Shown: piece after piece, positions 47,892 to 56,696 of the stretch
How positions within the stretch are numbered: the stretch's first letter is position 1
Layout of the letters: each line of letters starts with the position of its first letter
From: Dyella terrae
Lineage (GTDB): Bacteria; Pseudomonadota; Gammaproteobacteria; Xanthomonadales; Rhodanobacteraceae
NCBI RefSeq assembly: GCF_022394535.1
Contig: NZ_CP089414.1
Span: 4,402,001-4,466,000 of the forward strand
Direction: 5' to 3'
DNA: 64,000 nucleotides
Position numbers and translations under genes: made by a program
Notes under the pieces: generated by a model
Told to the model about the DNA's origin: nothing
What the model saw: the letters and a program-made list of their open reading frames with translations, nothing else
Database searches by the model: none

Positions 47892-47923
47892 AAAAGACCC
47901 GCGGAAACGCGGGTCTTTTTTTG
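47892..47923 (+). terminator. intrinsic terminator after tRNA-Lys
   Basis: AAAGACCCGCG and CGCGGGTCTTT form an 11-bp stem with a GAAA tetraloop and a run of seven T. It may also serve the histidine kinase gene arriving from the right. Confidence 0.93.
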
Positions 47924-47946
47924 TTTCGAGATAGTGTGGGCGTAGC

Positions 47947-49380
47947 TCAGCTCGCTTGCCGCCAGGTGGCGGGCGCCTGTTTCTGCGGGCTGGTGGAGTG
48001 GCGTTCCATGACCGGCATGCGTGGCAGGTCGAACCAGAAGGTGCTGCCGCGTCCGGGTTCCGAGCGCAGGCCGATGCGAGTGCCCAGCAATCGGGCGAGG
48101 CGTTCAGCGATGGCGAGGCCAAGCCCGTAACCGCCGCGCCGTTCGCTTTCACCGGCCTGCAATTGCACGAATTCCTCGAAGATGCGCTGCTGGTGGATCA
48201 CGGCGATGCCTGTGCCGTTATCCCGCACTTCAATACGGATGGATTGGCCGCGGCGGCGCGCGGCGATAAGTACGCGTCCTGCCGGGGCATTGGCAATGGC
48301 GTTGCTGGCCAACTGATAGAGCAGGCTGGCTGCGACGTCTGCGTCACCGTGCAACTGGTGACGGCTGCCTCGCCATGTGAGCGTGACTTGCTGCTGCACG
48401 GCTTCGTGATTGAGCGAGGTGCGATCGCGCATGAACAGCTCGGCGGCGGTGAAGCCGACGGGTTTCACTGCGATCACGCCGGCGTCGAGCCGGGAGATTT
48501 CCAGAAGCGCATCCAGCAGGCGCGTCATCGATGCAATGCTGCCGCGCATCTGCTGGAACAGTGACTGCTGCTCCTGGCTGGCATTCTGGTCGAGGCCAGC
48601 GGCGAACAGTTCCAGCGCCTGCAGCGGCTGCCGGAAATGATGGCTGACCAGGGCGATAAACTGCGATTTGCTGCGCGTGGCGGCCTGGCTCTGGCGCAGG
48701 CGATCCAGCGCCTCCACGGCGTTGTCGTGCTGCATCGCGCTCCAGTCGCGGCGTTGCTCCTCCTGCAGTTCGGAAAGACGTTGCAGGCTCTTGCGCAATT
48801 CAATGAACTCGGTGGCGGCCGGCGTATTGTCGAGCTGCGGGTGTCGTGCATTGACCAACTCGTGCACCGCATAGCGCACCTGTGACAGCGGCTCGAGCAC
48901 GCGATGGCGAATGGATACACGCGCCAGCCAGGCGAGCACCAGTACACCTGTCGCGCATAGCGCGCCTAGCAACCAGACCATGGCCTGTGCCTGGTGCAGG
49001 GGGTGCGTATCCACCTGCATGCTCACCCATGACGAGGCGCTGCCATGGGGTTGAACCTCACTGCGGTAGGTAGCGCCGTTGCCGGCGGTGCCGCTGCTCC
49101 ACAGGGTGCCGTCCGAACCGTGCCACTCCACCCGCACGACCCGATCTTCCTTGCCCTCCTGCAGGGTCCGGTCCAGCGCGGCCTGGGATGGGGCGCCGCT
49201 GGTGGCATCCAGTTCGCCCGCAAGCCGTGCCAGCCGCAGGCTGGCCGTGGCATCGACGCGTTCGGCCAGGTTGTGGGTCTGCTGCACGCACAGCGCCAGG
49301 ATCAGCGCCAGGGCGGCGATGGTGCTGGGCAAAACCACATCGATGAACAGGCGGGGCAACACATGTGCGCGCGGTTCCAT
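47947..49380 (-). CDS. membrane sensor histidine kinase
   Basis: A 477-residue protein. Membrane segments at about 12-32 and 133-155 enclose a periplasmic sensor domain of about 100 residues. These are followed by a coiled-coil linker (about 190-235), a HisKA domain with ALVSHHFRQPLQAL (His247), and a HATPase domain with an N-box (QLASNAIANA), DNGTGI and GGYGLGLAI. The H-box is closely similar to that of the hybrid kinase at 54422-56320, so the two are paralogues. No receiver domain is attached; the NarL-type regulator at 51420-52100 is a possible partner. The signal is unknown. Confidence 0.9.
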   Translation of the reverse strand: MEPRAHVLPRLFIDVVLPSTIAALALILALCVQQTHNLAERVDATASLRLARLAGELDATSGAPSQAALDRTLQEGKEDRVVRVEWHGSDGTLWSSGTAGNGATYRSEVQPHGSASSWVSMQVDTHPLHQAQAMVWLLGALCATGVLVLAWLARVSIRHRVLEPLSQVRYAVHELVNARHPQLDNTPAATEFIELRKSLQRLSELQEEQRRDWSAMQHDNAVEALDRLRQSQAATRSKSQFIALVSHHFRQPLQALELFAAGLDQNASQEQQSLFQQMRGSIASMTRLLDALLEISRLDAGVIAVKPVGFTAAELFMRDRTSLNHEAVQQQVTLTWRGSRHQLHGDADVAASLLYQLASNAIANAPAGRVLIAARRRGQSIRIEVRDNGTGIAVIHQQRIFEEFVQLQAGESERRGGYGLGLAIAERLARLLGTRIGLRSEPGRGSTFWFDLPRMPVMERHSTSPQKQAPATWRQAS

Positions 49381-49739
49381 GCGTCATCCCTCCCCGACAC
49401 AGCCGCACGCCGGCGGCAGGGGCGTACATCGCTCCTGGGGCCTTCGGTGCTGGCACATGCAGATTGAAGACATGATGGCGCGGAATTCCGGCAGTCAGGG
49501 GATGAAAAAAACCATGAGGCGCGCCGCAGCGCGGAGTCGCCCTGATTGGCACTGTAAAGAAACGCTGCGAACCCTTCGATACCCACTTCGTTCTAGCGCG
49601 AGGCGCCATAGTGCGAATGGTCTATGGGGCCCTGAACGAGGGGGCATGTTGCGATGCGAAATGCGCCGGCATGACGCCGGACGCATTTGGCGCTACCTTG
49701 CCACCCGCATGCCCACCCCTGGGCGAATTGGAGAACCCC
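49381..49739. other. 359-base intergenic region with a leader hairpin
   Basis: No gene is supported. AAATGCG-CCGGC (49659-49670) pairs with GCCGG-A-CGCATTT (49676-49688) around a short loop, about 50 bases upstream of the DUF3617 gene and without a T tract. This makes a strong structure in its probable 5' leader. The rest should contain the promoters of the two divergent genes, but none is convincing. Confidence 0.45.
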
Positions 49740-50264
49740 ATGTCCTCACGTTGTCGCTGGTTGGTCGCCGTTTCCTTGCTGGGTATGGCCAGTGTCGTTC
49801 TGGCGCAGGATATCCCCGCCAACATGCCCAAGCGCAAACCGGGTCTGTGGGACATGCAGACCTCCGGCATGGGCGGCCAGCCCCAGACCACCAAGTTCTG
49901 CCTTGACGCGGACACCGACACGGCGATGTACAAGATGGGCACGCACATGAGCGGCCAGATGTGCAGCAAGTTCAAGATCGACGTGCAGGGCAGCAACAAG
50001 GTCGTGACGGACGCTGTCTGCAAGATCAATACGCCCAACGGTGCGGTCAACATGACCAGCCATAGCGAAACCACCTACCAGGGTGACAGCGCCTATTCGA
50101 CCCAGGGCCACATCACCTACGACCCCGCCATCATGGGCCACGCCGACATGACCGTGACCAGCACGGGCCGCTGGGTGGGGCAGTGCGCGGCTGGCCAGAA
50201 GCCGGGTGACATGATCATGGCCAACGGCCAGACCCTCAACATCAAGGACATGCCGGGCCACTAA
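49740..50264 (+). CDS. DUF3617 family periplasmic protein
   Basis: A 174-residue secreted protein with a signal peptide ending in VVLAQ and the family pattern KPGLWDMQTSGMGG, then cysteines at FCLDADT, MCSKFKID and VCKINT and a late QCAAGQ. Such proteins are widespread and uncharacterised in Proteobacteria. GGAG lies seven bases before ATG 49740. It converges on the PhnD-like gene. Confidence 0.85.
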   Translation: MSSRCRWLVAVSLLGMASVVLAQDIPANMPKRKPGLWDMQTSGMGGQPQTTKFCLDADTDTAMYKMGTHMSGQMCSKFKIDVQGSNKVVTDAVCKINTPNGAVNMTSHSETTYQGDSAYSTQGHITYDPAIMGHADMTVTSTGRWVGQCAAGQKPGDMIMANGQTLNIKDMPGH

Positions 50265-50276
50265 GGGGCGCGACAG

Positions 50277-51338
50277 TCACGGAGAGCTGGGCGCCATCAA
50301 CTGGCGCACCAGCGCCTCGTGCTCGGCATCGATCTTCTTGAGGCGAGCCTGCATGGCGGCGTCGCTGACCCATTGCGCACTATAAGCGCGCCGGCGGTCG
50401 AGGTTGAATTCGATATCGGCGAAAGGCACTAGCGTCTCGTTGCCGGTGGGTGTGAAGCCGCTGATGTCGTGGATGAGGTGCAGCTTCGCCAGCTCCGCCT
50501 GGGCGTTCTTGCCCTTGGCATACGAGGTGAGCGCTGCGGCGACACGCTGGCGCAGGTCGGCGGGAAGGTCCGTGCGGATCACCACCACGGCATGGGGAAT
50601 CAGGCTGGACGTCCATAGCACGCGCAGGCGTGCGTACTGGTCGGGAAACCGTTCCGCGAATCGTTCGAGATCAGCGGTATTGTTGGTGGCGACGTCGGCC
50701 TCGTTGTTGGCGACGGCGAGTGCATTGTTCTGGTGGTTGTCGACGGTGACGTTGGCAAAGAAGGTGTCCGAATCCAGCCGGCGGTTGGCGAACACCTGGG
50801 TTTCGGGCACGAGATAGCCGGAGACCGACAACACTTCCCCGCGTGCATAGCGCAGCTTGCCCGGCTGCTTGAACAGGTCGTCCAGGCTGCGCAGCGGCGA
50901 GTCCCTGGGCACGAGCAGCACCGAGTAGTAGCCACGCGAGCCGTTGCTGCGCGTGAGCTGGGCGATCACCTGCATGCGATCGTGGATCACCGCGTCCAAC
51001 GCGAGTCGGCCGGAGACAAAGGCGAAGTCCACGCGCTCCTCGGCCATGGCCTCGCCCAGTCCTTCATACGTGCTTACCGACAGGCTGCGGATGGGCAGGT
51101 GCAGCGTGTGGCTGAGGTCGTCGAGCATCGGGCGCCAGGCGGCCAACGACTCGGAGGGGCCGCCGATGGGCAGGATGCCGAAGGTCAGCCCGTTGATGTG
51201 CCCGGTGGCATGCGCCGGATCGGCCCAGGCGGACGTACCGCCAAGCAGAGTGAGCAGGAGCAACACCGCGACCCGCGCGCAGGCCAAGCGCACGCGGTTG
51301 GCGTTTCTGCGATAGCTTGCGATCCTTTCCTTCGACAC
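50277..51338 (-). CDS. PhnD-like periplasmic substrate-binding protein
   Basis: A 353-residue protein with a long, basic signal peptide (cleavage near SAWADP). It is a two-lobed binding protein of the phosphate/phosphonate ABC transporter family (FGILPIGGPSESLAAWRPMLDDLS at the start, then VDFAFVSG, GSRGYYSVLLVPRDSP and NNEADVATNN). No permease or ATPase gene accompanies it. It lies next to a response regulator and near two sensor kinases, so a sensory role is as likely as transport. The start codon is GTG at 51338, preceded by GGGGATC; the ligand is unknown. Confidence 0.85.
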   Translation of the reverse strand: MSKERIASYRRNANRVRLACARVAVLLLLTLLGGTSAWADPAHATGHINGLTFGILPIGGPSESLAAWRPMLDDLSHTLHLPIRSLSVSTYEGLGEAMAEERVDFAFVSGRLALDAVIHDRMQVIAQLTRSNGSRGYYSVLLVPRDSPLRSLDDLFKQPGKLRYARGEVLSVSGYLVPETQVFANRRLDSDTFFANVTVDNHQNNALAVANNEADVATNNTADLERFAERFPDQYARLRVLWTSSLIPHAVVVIRTDLPADLRQRVAAALTSYAKGKNAQAELAKLHLIHDISGFTPTGNETLVPFADIEFNLDRRRAYSAQWVSDAAMQARLKKIDAEHEALVRQLMAPSSP

Positions 51339-51350
51339 GGCGTGATCCCC

Positions 51351-51369
51351 GAATAGATCAGAGCATCCC
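51351..51369 (+). repeat. solo copy of the 18-base element end
   Basis: GAATAGATCAGAGCATCC plus one C, identical to the right end of the palindromic element at 56333-56599. It begins 13 bases upstream of the PhnD-like start codon. It may be the remnant of an excised element or a protein-binding site. Confidence 0.8.
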
Positions 51370-51419
51370 GGCGAACATGGGCTGGCGCTAGCGATAGTCC
51401 GTAAGGTGGAAGTACCCGG

Positions 51420-52100
51420 TCAGAGGCCGCTGATGCGTCGCGAAGCGACCACGGCTTCGACCCGGTTGCGTACATTGAGCGCCCGGAAAATGGCAGCAAG
51501 GTGAATTTTCACCGTGCCCTCGCTGATGCCGAGATCCCGTGCGATGAGCTTGTTTGGCTTGCCTTGCGAAAGCAGGCGCAGCACATCGATCTGCCGCTCC
51601 GTGAGCAACTTGCGGAGCCGTTCTTCCAGAGAGTCGGCAGCGCTGGACGCTGTTTGTGCGGCCACGGCAGCGGGTGCGGAGACCGGTCCATCGGCGCGCT
51701 CCTGCAAGAGCAGCGGAGGCACGTAGACGCCGCCCGACAGCACCAAGCGTACGGCGGATAGCATGATATCCGGCGAATAGGCCTTGGGAATGAAGCCCTG
51801 CACGCCCATGGCCAGCAGGCTTTTCATCAGCGCGCCGTCTTCGGAACCGGAGAGCACCATCACGGGAACCTGCGGGAGGTGCTCGATCACCTCGGCCAGA
51901 TGCTCGCTGCCCTGCACGCCGGGCATGGCCAAGTCGATGAGCGCGAGGGATAGCGACGAGGCCTCCGGCGCATGAATCGCTGCGCGAAGTTCCGCCATGT
52001 CCATGGCAGTGACAAAGGACGTATCCGGCCCAAGCTCGGTCAGCTTGAGCTTGACACCTTCGACAATCAGTCGATGGTCGTCTGCGATCAATATACGCAT
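51420..52100 (-). CDS. NarL/FixJ family response regulator
   Basis: A 226-residue regulator. The receiver domain (MRILIADDHR to about 125) has phospho-acceptor Asp56 in LALIDLAMPG and the conserved Lys in FIPKAYS. An alanine-rich linker leads to a LuxR-type helix-turn-helix (LLTERQIDVLRLLSQGKPNK to the end). I chose ATG 52100, since GGGGAA lies just upstream and it gives the standard receiver N-terminus. It is divergent from the TssL-TssM-like gene and follows the PhnD-like gene in reverse order, so it may control either. Probable kinases are the two nearby. Confidence 0.92.
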   Translation of the reverse strand: MRILIADDHRLIVEGVKLKLTELGPDTSFVTAMDMAELRAAIHAPEASSLSLALIDLAMPGVQGSEHLAEVIEHLPQVPVMVLSGSEDGALMKSLLAMGVQGFIPKAYSPDIMLSAVRLVLSGGVYVPPLLLQERADGPVSAPAAVAAQTASSAADSLEERLRKLLTERQIDVLRLLSQGKPNKLIARDLGISEGTVKIHLAAIFRALNVRNRVEAVVASRRISGL

Positions 52101-52649
52101 GTCGTTCCCCATGGCGCCCGCGGCTCTTCCATTGCCGCACATCCGGCCTGCGCAACATAGCCCCACGCTGTGTGCGCGGCAACCTCAAAGAGCGTACGAA
52201 CGACATAGTCTCAACGAGATATGGCCGGCCTGACGGTCGATCGCGAAAATTTACTTACCGCGATGGGGGTGTTGCTCAACGGGCGTCGTGCTTCGGTGAA
52301 GGTGAAAAACGGGTGGAGCGTGCAGGCTGACCTGTCGCATACCGAACACCGATTATCCCGGCACGATATGCGCGTTGCGCCACGTGCGACCGACCGGCCT
52401 GTGCCGGCGGCGTACTGCACTTAGCCCCTTTCCAACGTTTTGGAGCCTCTGGCATGCCGGGCATGATGCTCGTGCCGGTCGGTGGTTTGCCATGGATGGC
52501 CTCTTCTCCCCCGCACGGAGCGGGTTCCCCATTTCCATGCGGGTTGGCGCCCGCATGCTCCCAGGTCGGCACGACGGCGTATATCGTCGTAGACTTCGGC
52601 GGGCATCCCCGATCGGCACAGGGAGTTCCGCTCGGGGCCATGGAGCAAC
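52101..52649. other. 549-base divergent intergenic region
   Basis: It separates the response regulator from the TssL-TssM-like gene and presumably carries both promoters. A 67-codon frame (52221-52424, beginning MAGLTVDREN) has a weak ribosome site and no recognisable relatives. I see no strong promoter pair, terminator or RNA gene. The region is long for this gene-dense chromosome. Confidence 0.4.
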
Positions 52650-54416
52650 ATGCAACAGGCTTTGACGGCTATCGACGCCATGCGGCTGCTGGAATGTTTC
52701 GCACCTTTGTTCGCCTATGGCTTACTGATCGACGAGCAGGCGGCAAGCCAGAATCTCTCTGACGACGAATGGCCGTCCGTACACGCTCGCGCACTCGCGC
52801 TGGTGGACCAGGGGCGTGGCGCGGCCTTCGCACGCGGCAAGCCGTTGGCCGAAGTGGAGTTGGCGGCGTTCGCCGCCGTGGCTTGGCTGGACGAGATCGC
52901 GGCCCGGCGCGGCGGATGGGGCAGTGGGGTTGGCCCGTTGCAGCAGGTGCTATTCCGCACGGGAAGTGCGGCCACGGAATTCTTCGATCAGCTCGGCCGG
53001 CTGGACAGCGGCGAGGAAGAAGTGCGCGAGGTCTTCAGCATGGCCCTGCTGCTCGGGTTCTCTGGCCAGTACTACTACGAACAAGGTGACGGCGGCGAAC
53101 TCGGCCGCATCAAGGCGCTGTATTGCCCGGCGGGCGCGAATGCACTGGTCGTGTTGCAATCGCTACAGCGCGAGTCGGTGACGCCGCAGCCCTACATGAC
53201 GCCAGGGTCGCCAGTGCTGCGCCTGCCGGGAACCTGGCTGGGGCGCCGGCTGGCGCAACTGGTGGCCACGCTCGTCGTGTTGTTGGTATTCGTCGCTTTC
53301 GTGGCGCCTGTTTTCAGCCAGGGTGTATCGGAGCAGGCATGGTTCATGGGCGGCATCATCGTGGCCGTCCTCGGTGTGGTCGGCTGGATAGGCGCGCTTG
53401 CCTGGCAATCGCTGGTGATGATGCGGGCGCATACACGCGTGGCGGACAGCACCGACTCCGGCTATGGCATCGGCAGTTTTTCCGCCGCGGTGAAGGATGC
53501 CGCTCGCCGTCTGCGCGGCGCGATTCTCCATCCGTTTCGTCGCAGCGGCCGGTGGCGTCAGTTGTCCCGCCATCCCTGGTTGCTGTTCGTTGGCGACAGC
53601 GCCGCCGACGTACGCTCGTTGTTGCAGGCCGCTGCTGCTTCACCCCACGCGCGCGAACTGTCGCGCGCCAATGACACGCGACCGTGGCATTGGTGGGTGT
53701 TTCGCTCGCTGGTGGCGATCGAGCCTGGCCCGCGCCTGTCTTCTCCCCATGCGGCCATCGGCGACGGTGATGCGCCCTGGTCGAAGGCTCTGTTGCTGCT
53801 GGCGAAGGAGCGTCGCAAGTTGCCGCTGGATGGTTTGGTCATCTGCATGGCGGCACAGAGCCTGCGCGAATCGGAGGCTGCTGTCGCTATATACGCGGAT
53901 CGCCTGCATCGACTGGCGGTCGAGGCCACGCGGCGTCTCCAACTGCAGCTTCCGGTCTACGTGGTGGTGACCGGCCTCGAGGCATTGCCTGGTCATGCTG
54001 CCTTTCGTTCCATGCTGCCTGCTTCGGTATTCCGTCGCGTGCTTGGATGGCGGCATGCCAGCTCTGTGCGTGATGGTGTGCTGGATGGACGCATGGAGGT
54101 GCAAGCAGACGCGGTGACTGAGCGACTGATATCCGCGGCGCTCGCCGTGCTGGCGATGGAGCGTGATCCGCACAAGCGGCGCGAGGCGTTTGCCTTCCTG
54201 CAGTCGCTGCATGGCGTGCAGCGTGGGCTACGCGGCTTCGTCGAGCGCTTGCAGGCCAACGAAGCCGGCGGCGAGCGTCGCCTGCACTGGCAGGGCCTGT
54301 ACGTTACGGGCGGCTCGCGCAACGACGCACCGGGCGGCGATTTCGTCGACGATCTCTTCAATCGCTTCCTGCCGGCTGACCGCGTGCTTGCCCGGCGCGT
54401 CGCTCCGAAAAGCTGA
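52650..54416 (+). CDS. TssL(DotU)-TssM(IcmF)-like fusion protein, degenerate P-loop
   Basis: A 588-residue protein. Residues 1-190 resemble the cytosolic domain of TssL/DotU/IcmH (type VI secretion), including LAEVELAAFAAVAWLDEIA and ALLLGFSGQYYY. Two membrane helices follow (about 200-223 and 231-257). Residues 290-580 resemble the TssM/IcmF cytosolic domain: PLDGLVICMAAQSL, LPVYVVVTGLEALPGH and WQGLYVTGGS align with PLNGV, LPVYvvfTKaD and RGvYFTSGT. The Walker A site is GDSAADVR instead of GxxGxGKS, DTAGR is EPGPR, and TKxD is TGLE, so NTP binding seems lost. It ends before the TssM periplasmic part. No other tss gene is nearby. GGAG lies ahead of the ATG. The function is unknown. Confidence 0.78.
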   Translation: MQQALTAIDAMRLLECFAPLFAYGLLIDEQAASQNLSDDEWPSVHARALALVDQGRGAAFARGKPLAEVELAAFAAVAWLDEIAARRGGWGSGVGPLQQVLFRTGSAATEFFDQLGRLDSGEEEVREVFSMALLLGFSGQYYYEQGDGGELGRIKALYCPAGANALVVLQSLQRESVTPQPYMTPGSPVLRLPGTWLGRRLAQLVATLVVLLVFVAFVAPVFSQGVSEQAWFMGGIIVAVLGVVGWIGALAWQSLVMMRAHTRVADSTDSGYGIGSFSAAVKDAARRLRGAILHPFRRSGRWRQLSRHPWLLFVGDSAADVRSLLQAAAASPHARELSRANDTRPWHWWVFRSLVAIEPGPRLSSPHAAIGDGDAPWSKALLLLAKERRKLPLDGLVICMAAQSLRESEAAVAIYADRLHRLAVEATRRLQLQLPVYVVVTGLEALPGHAAFRSMLPASVFRRVLGWRHASSVRDGVLDGRMEVQADAVTERLISAALAVLAMERDPHKRREAFAFLQSLHGVQRGLRGFVERLQANEAGGERRLHWQGLYVTGGSRNDAPGGDFVDDLFNRFLPADRVLARRVAPKS

Positions 54417-54421
54417 GCCGG

Positions 54422-56320
54422 TCAGGCTGTGGCGCGTGATCCGCTCCAGGCATCCATCAGCGCTTCGCGCAACTGCTCCGGCGACACGGGTTTGTAAAGC
54501 ACGGGAATGCGCGCCGCCATGATTTCACGCAGCCGGTCGCTGCGCGTTTCGCCGGTGATGAGCAGGCGCGGGAAGGGCGGATTGCCGTCGATCTGGTAAT
54601 GCGCGTCCAGGGCGGCGAGCACATCAAGGCCGCTTTCACCGTCACGCAGACGCAGGTCGGAGATCACTATATCCGGCGGTTCATTCCATTCCTCCGCCGC
54701 CTGTAGCGCCTGTATGCGATCCTCCGCGACCGCTACTTTGCATCCCCAACTGGTAAGCAGATAGCGAATGCCGGAAAGGATGGCGGGTTCGTCATCGATC
54801 ACCAGCACACGCATGCCGGACACGTCGGGCGACGATGGCGTGGCAGTTGCCGCCACGATTTGCTGCGCGGGGACTTCCGGCAGGTGAAAACTGAACACGC
54901 TGCCACGCCGCGGTTTGGACTTCAGCTGCACGCGCGTGTCGAGCAGTTCGGCCAGTCGCTGCACCGTGGCCAGGCCCAAGCCTAGGCCCCGGCGCCGGCT
55001 GACATCGTGTTCGTTGCCGTGGCACTCCACGCGGTAGAACTCATCGAACACGCGTACCTGGTGCTCCGGCGCGATGCCGATGCCGGTATCCCATATGTCC
55101 ACCCGCACCGTGCCGTCTTCGCGGCGGCGCGCCACCACCAGCACGCCGCCTCGGCTGGTATAGCGCAAGGCGTTGCTCACCAGGTTGTTGAGAATGCGCG
55201 AGAGCATCGTGCGGTCGCTGCGCACCCACAGGTCGGTCGTGCGCATGATCAGGCGCAGGCCATGCTGCTCGGCGATCATGCGGAAATTGCGGCTGACTTC
55301 CTGGAAGACTTGATCCAGTGGGAACTCGGCGATCTCGATCTGCATGGCGCCGGTTTCCAGGCGTGACAGGTCAAGCAGTTCGCTGAAGAGGTGGTCCAGT
55401 GCTTCCACGCACTCCTGGATATGCGCGATGCGATCCAGGCGGATAGGGTCGCGTTCGTCCTCAGCGAGCGCCGAGGAGAACAGCGTCAAGGCATAGAGCG
55501 GCTGGCGCAGGTCGTGCGATGCGGCGGCGAGGAAGCGTGCCTTGGCGACGCTTGCAGCTTCGAGCGCGGCATTCTTGCGCGCTAGTTCAACGGTGGCATG
55601 TTCGATCTCGCTCTCCATGCCGCGCTGCACGTCGAACAAGGCCATCGCCGCGCTGTTGAAGCCTCGTTGCAGTTCGCCAATCTCGGTCAGGTCAGTGACT
55701 TCCACTTCGACGTGGCGGTCGCCGCGACCGAGCTGGTGCACGGCGTCCACGAGCCGCCGTAGCGGGGCGCTGATCCAGCGAGCGGCCTGCCAGGCAATGA
55801 TCGCCGCCAAGAGCAGGCTGATCGCCAGCGCCACCATGGCGTGACGCAGGCTGGCCTGCTGCATGGCGATGGCGTCGCGCAGGCTGACGTCCACCACGAC
55901 GGACCCCAGCACGGGTTGGCCCGGGCGATCCGTATCCACGACGTCACGTACCACAGTCAGGCTTTCGCTGTTGTCGGCGCCGCTGCGTCCCAGGCTGTCA
56001 GCCAGGATTTCGCCATCAGCGGCGCGGATCTGCACGCGGGCGACGTGGGGCAGGTCACCGATGGATTCAGCGATACGTACGAGTTCGCGTCGTTGCATGT
56101 CACGCAGCGGCGCGGCAGTGACGGAAGCCGCCTGGGTCGCAATGGCATCGGCGGTGTTTTGCGCCATGCCGCGCAGGGTCATCAACTGCTGCGGCGCAAG
56201 CATCGCGACCAGCAGTGTTGCTGTCGCCAGGGTGGGCACGAGGGCGACGAGCGCAAGCCGCTGCATCAGCGACGTGCGACGCCACCATTGCACCGTACGG
56301 GAATTGGCCCCTGTACCCAT
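54422..56320 (-). CDS. hybrid sensor histidine kinase with receiver domain
   Basis: A 632-residue protein. Two membrane helices (about 22-43 and 160-180) flank a periplasmic domain. HAMP (about 180-235), coiled coil, HisKA with AAASHDLRQPLYAL (His269), HATPase with NNLVSNALRYT, DTGIGI and GLGLGLAT, and a C-terminal receiver (VLVIDDEP, phospho-acceptor Asp555 in ISDLRL, Lys in YKP) follow. The H-box is very close to that of the kinase at 47947-49380. It ends six bases from the TssL-TssM-like gene, tail to tail. The partner may be the NarL-type regulator nearby. The start follows GGGGATC. Confidence 0.92.
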   Translation of the reverse strand: MGTGANSRTVQWWRRTSLMQRLALVALVPTLATATLLVAMLAPQQLMTLRGMAQNTADAIATQAASVTAAPLRDMQRRELVRIAESIGDLPHVARVQIRAADGEILADSLGRSGADNSESLTVVRDVVDTDRPGQPVLGSVVVDVSLRDAIAMQQASLRHAMVALAISLLLAAIIAWQAARWISAPLRRLVDAVHQLGRGDRHVEVEVTDLTEIGELQRGFNSAAMALFDVQRGMESEIEHATVELARKNAALEAASVAKARFLAAASHDLRQPLYALTLFSSALAEDERDPIRLDRIAHIQECVEALDHLFSELLDLSRLETGAMQIEIAEFPLDQVFQEVSRNFRMIAEQHGLRLIMRTTDLWVRSDRTMLSRILNNLVSNALRYTSRGGVLVVARRREDGTVRVDIWDTGIGIAPEHQVRVFDEFYRVECHGNEHDVSRRRGLGLGLATVQRLAELLDTRVQLKSKPRRGSVFSFHLPEVPAQQIVAATATPSSPDVSGMRVLVIDDEPAILSGIRYLLTSWGCKVAVAEDRIQALQAAEEWNEPPDIVISDLRLRDGESGLDVLAALDAHYQIDGNPPFPRLLITGETRSDRLREIMAARIPVLYKPVSPEQLREALMDAWSGSRATA

Positions 56321-56332
56321 TGGATCCCCTGA

Positions 56333-56599
56333 GGATGCTCTGATCTATTCAACGTGGGTGTCACCGGTTCTATTTGCCTGCCGCTGTGTGCTGCGTTGGT
56401 GAAGGCAGGCTGGTGGCCTGTCGATACAGCGCGGCGCGCAGCGGCAGGCAAACAGAGCCGGCCCTGCGGGTGATGTCCAGAAAGCCCCCATGCCGCAGTG
56501 CGCAACTTGCCCAGGCAACCAGCCTGGGCTGCGTCACGCCCTGCACCCTGCGGGCTTTCTGGACATCATGCCACCCGCGTTGAATAGATCAGAGCATCC
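56333..56599. mobile_element. 267-bp MITE-like palindromic element
   Basis: The ends are 28-base inverted repeats with one mismatch (GGATGCTCTGATCTATTC at 56333-56350 and its complement at 56582-56599, extended inward by AACG(T/C)GGGTG). Inside are nested inverted pairs: GCCTGCCGCTG with CAGCGGCAGGC, and GATGTCCAGAAAGCCC with GGGCTTTCTGGACATC. It has no coding capacity. It lies immediately upstream of the hybrid kinase. No target duplication is obvious. A REP-type or transposase-mobilised miniature element is the best reading. Confidence 0.7.
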
Positions 56600-56696
56600 C
56601 TTACACCCATCAAGCGTCAGGCGTGGTCAGCCTAGCGCGATTCACCGGGCCAGGCAGCAGGCCGACTGGTGTAGCCCGTCGGCTAGGGCGATGGGC

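Noticed and set aside
52221..52424. 67-codon frame between the response regulator and the fusion gene
   Set aside because: Weak ribosome site, no similarity and an arginine-rich end; not enough to call a gene.
47947..56320. A complete type VI secretion locus
   Set aside because: Only the TssL-TssM-like fusion is present; there are no sheath, Hcp, VgrG, ClpV or baseplate genes.
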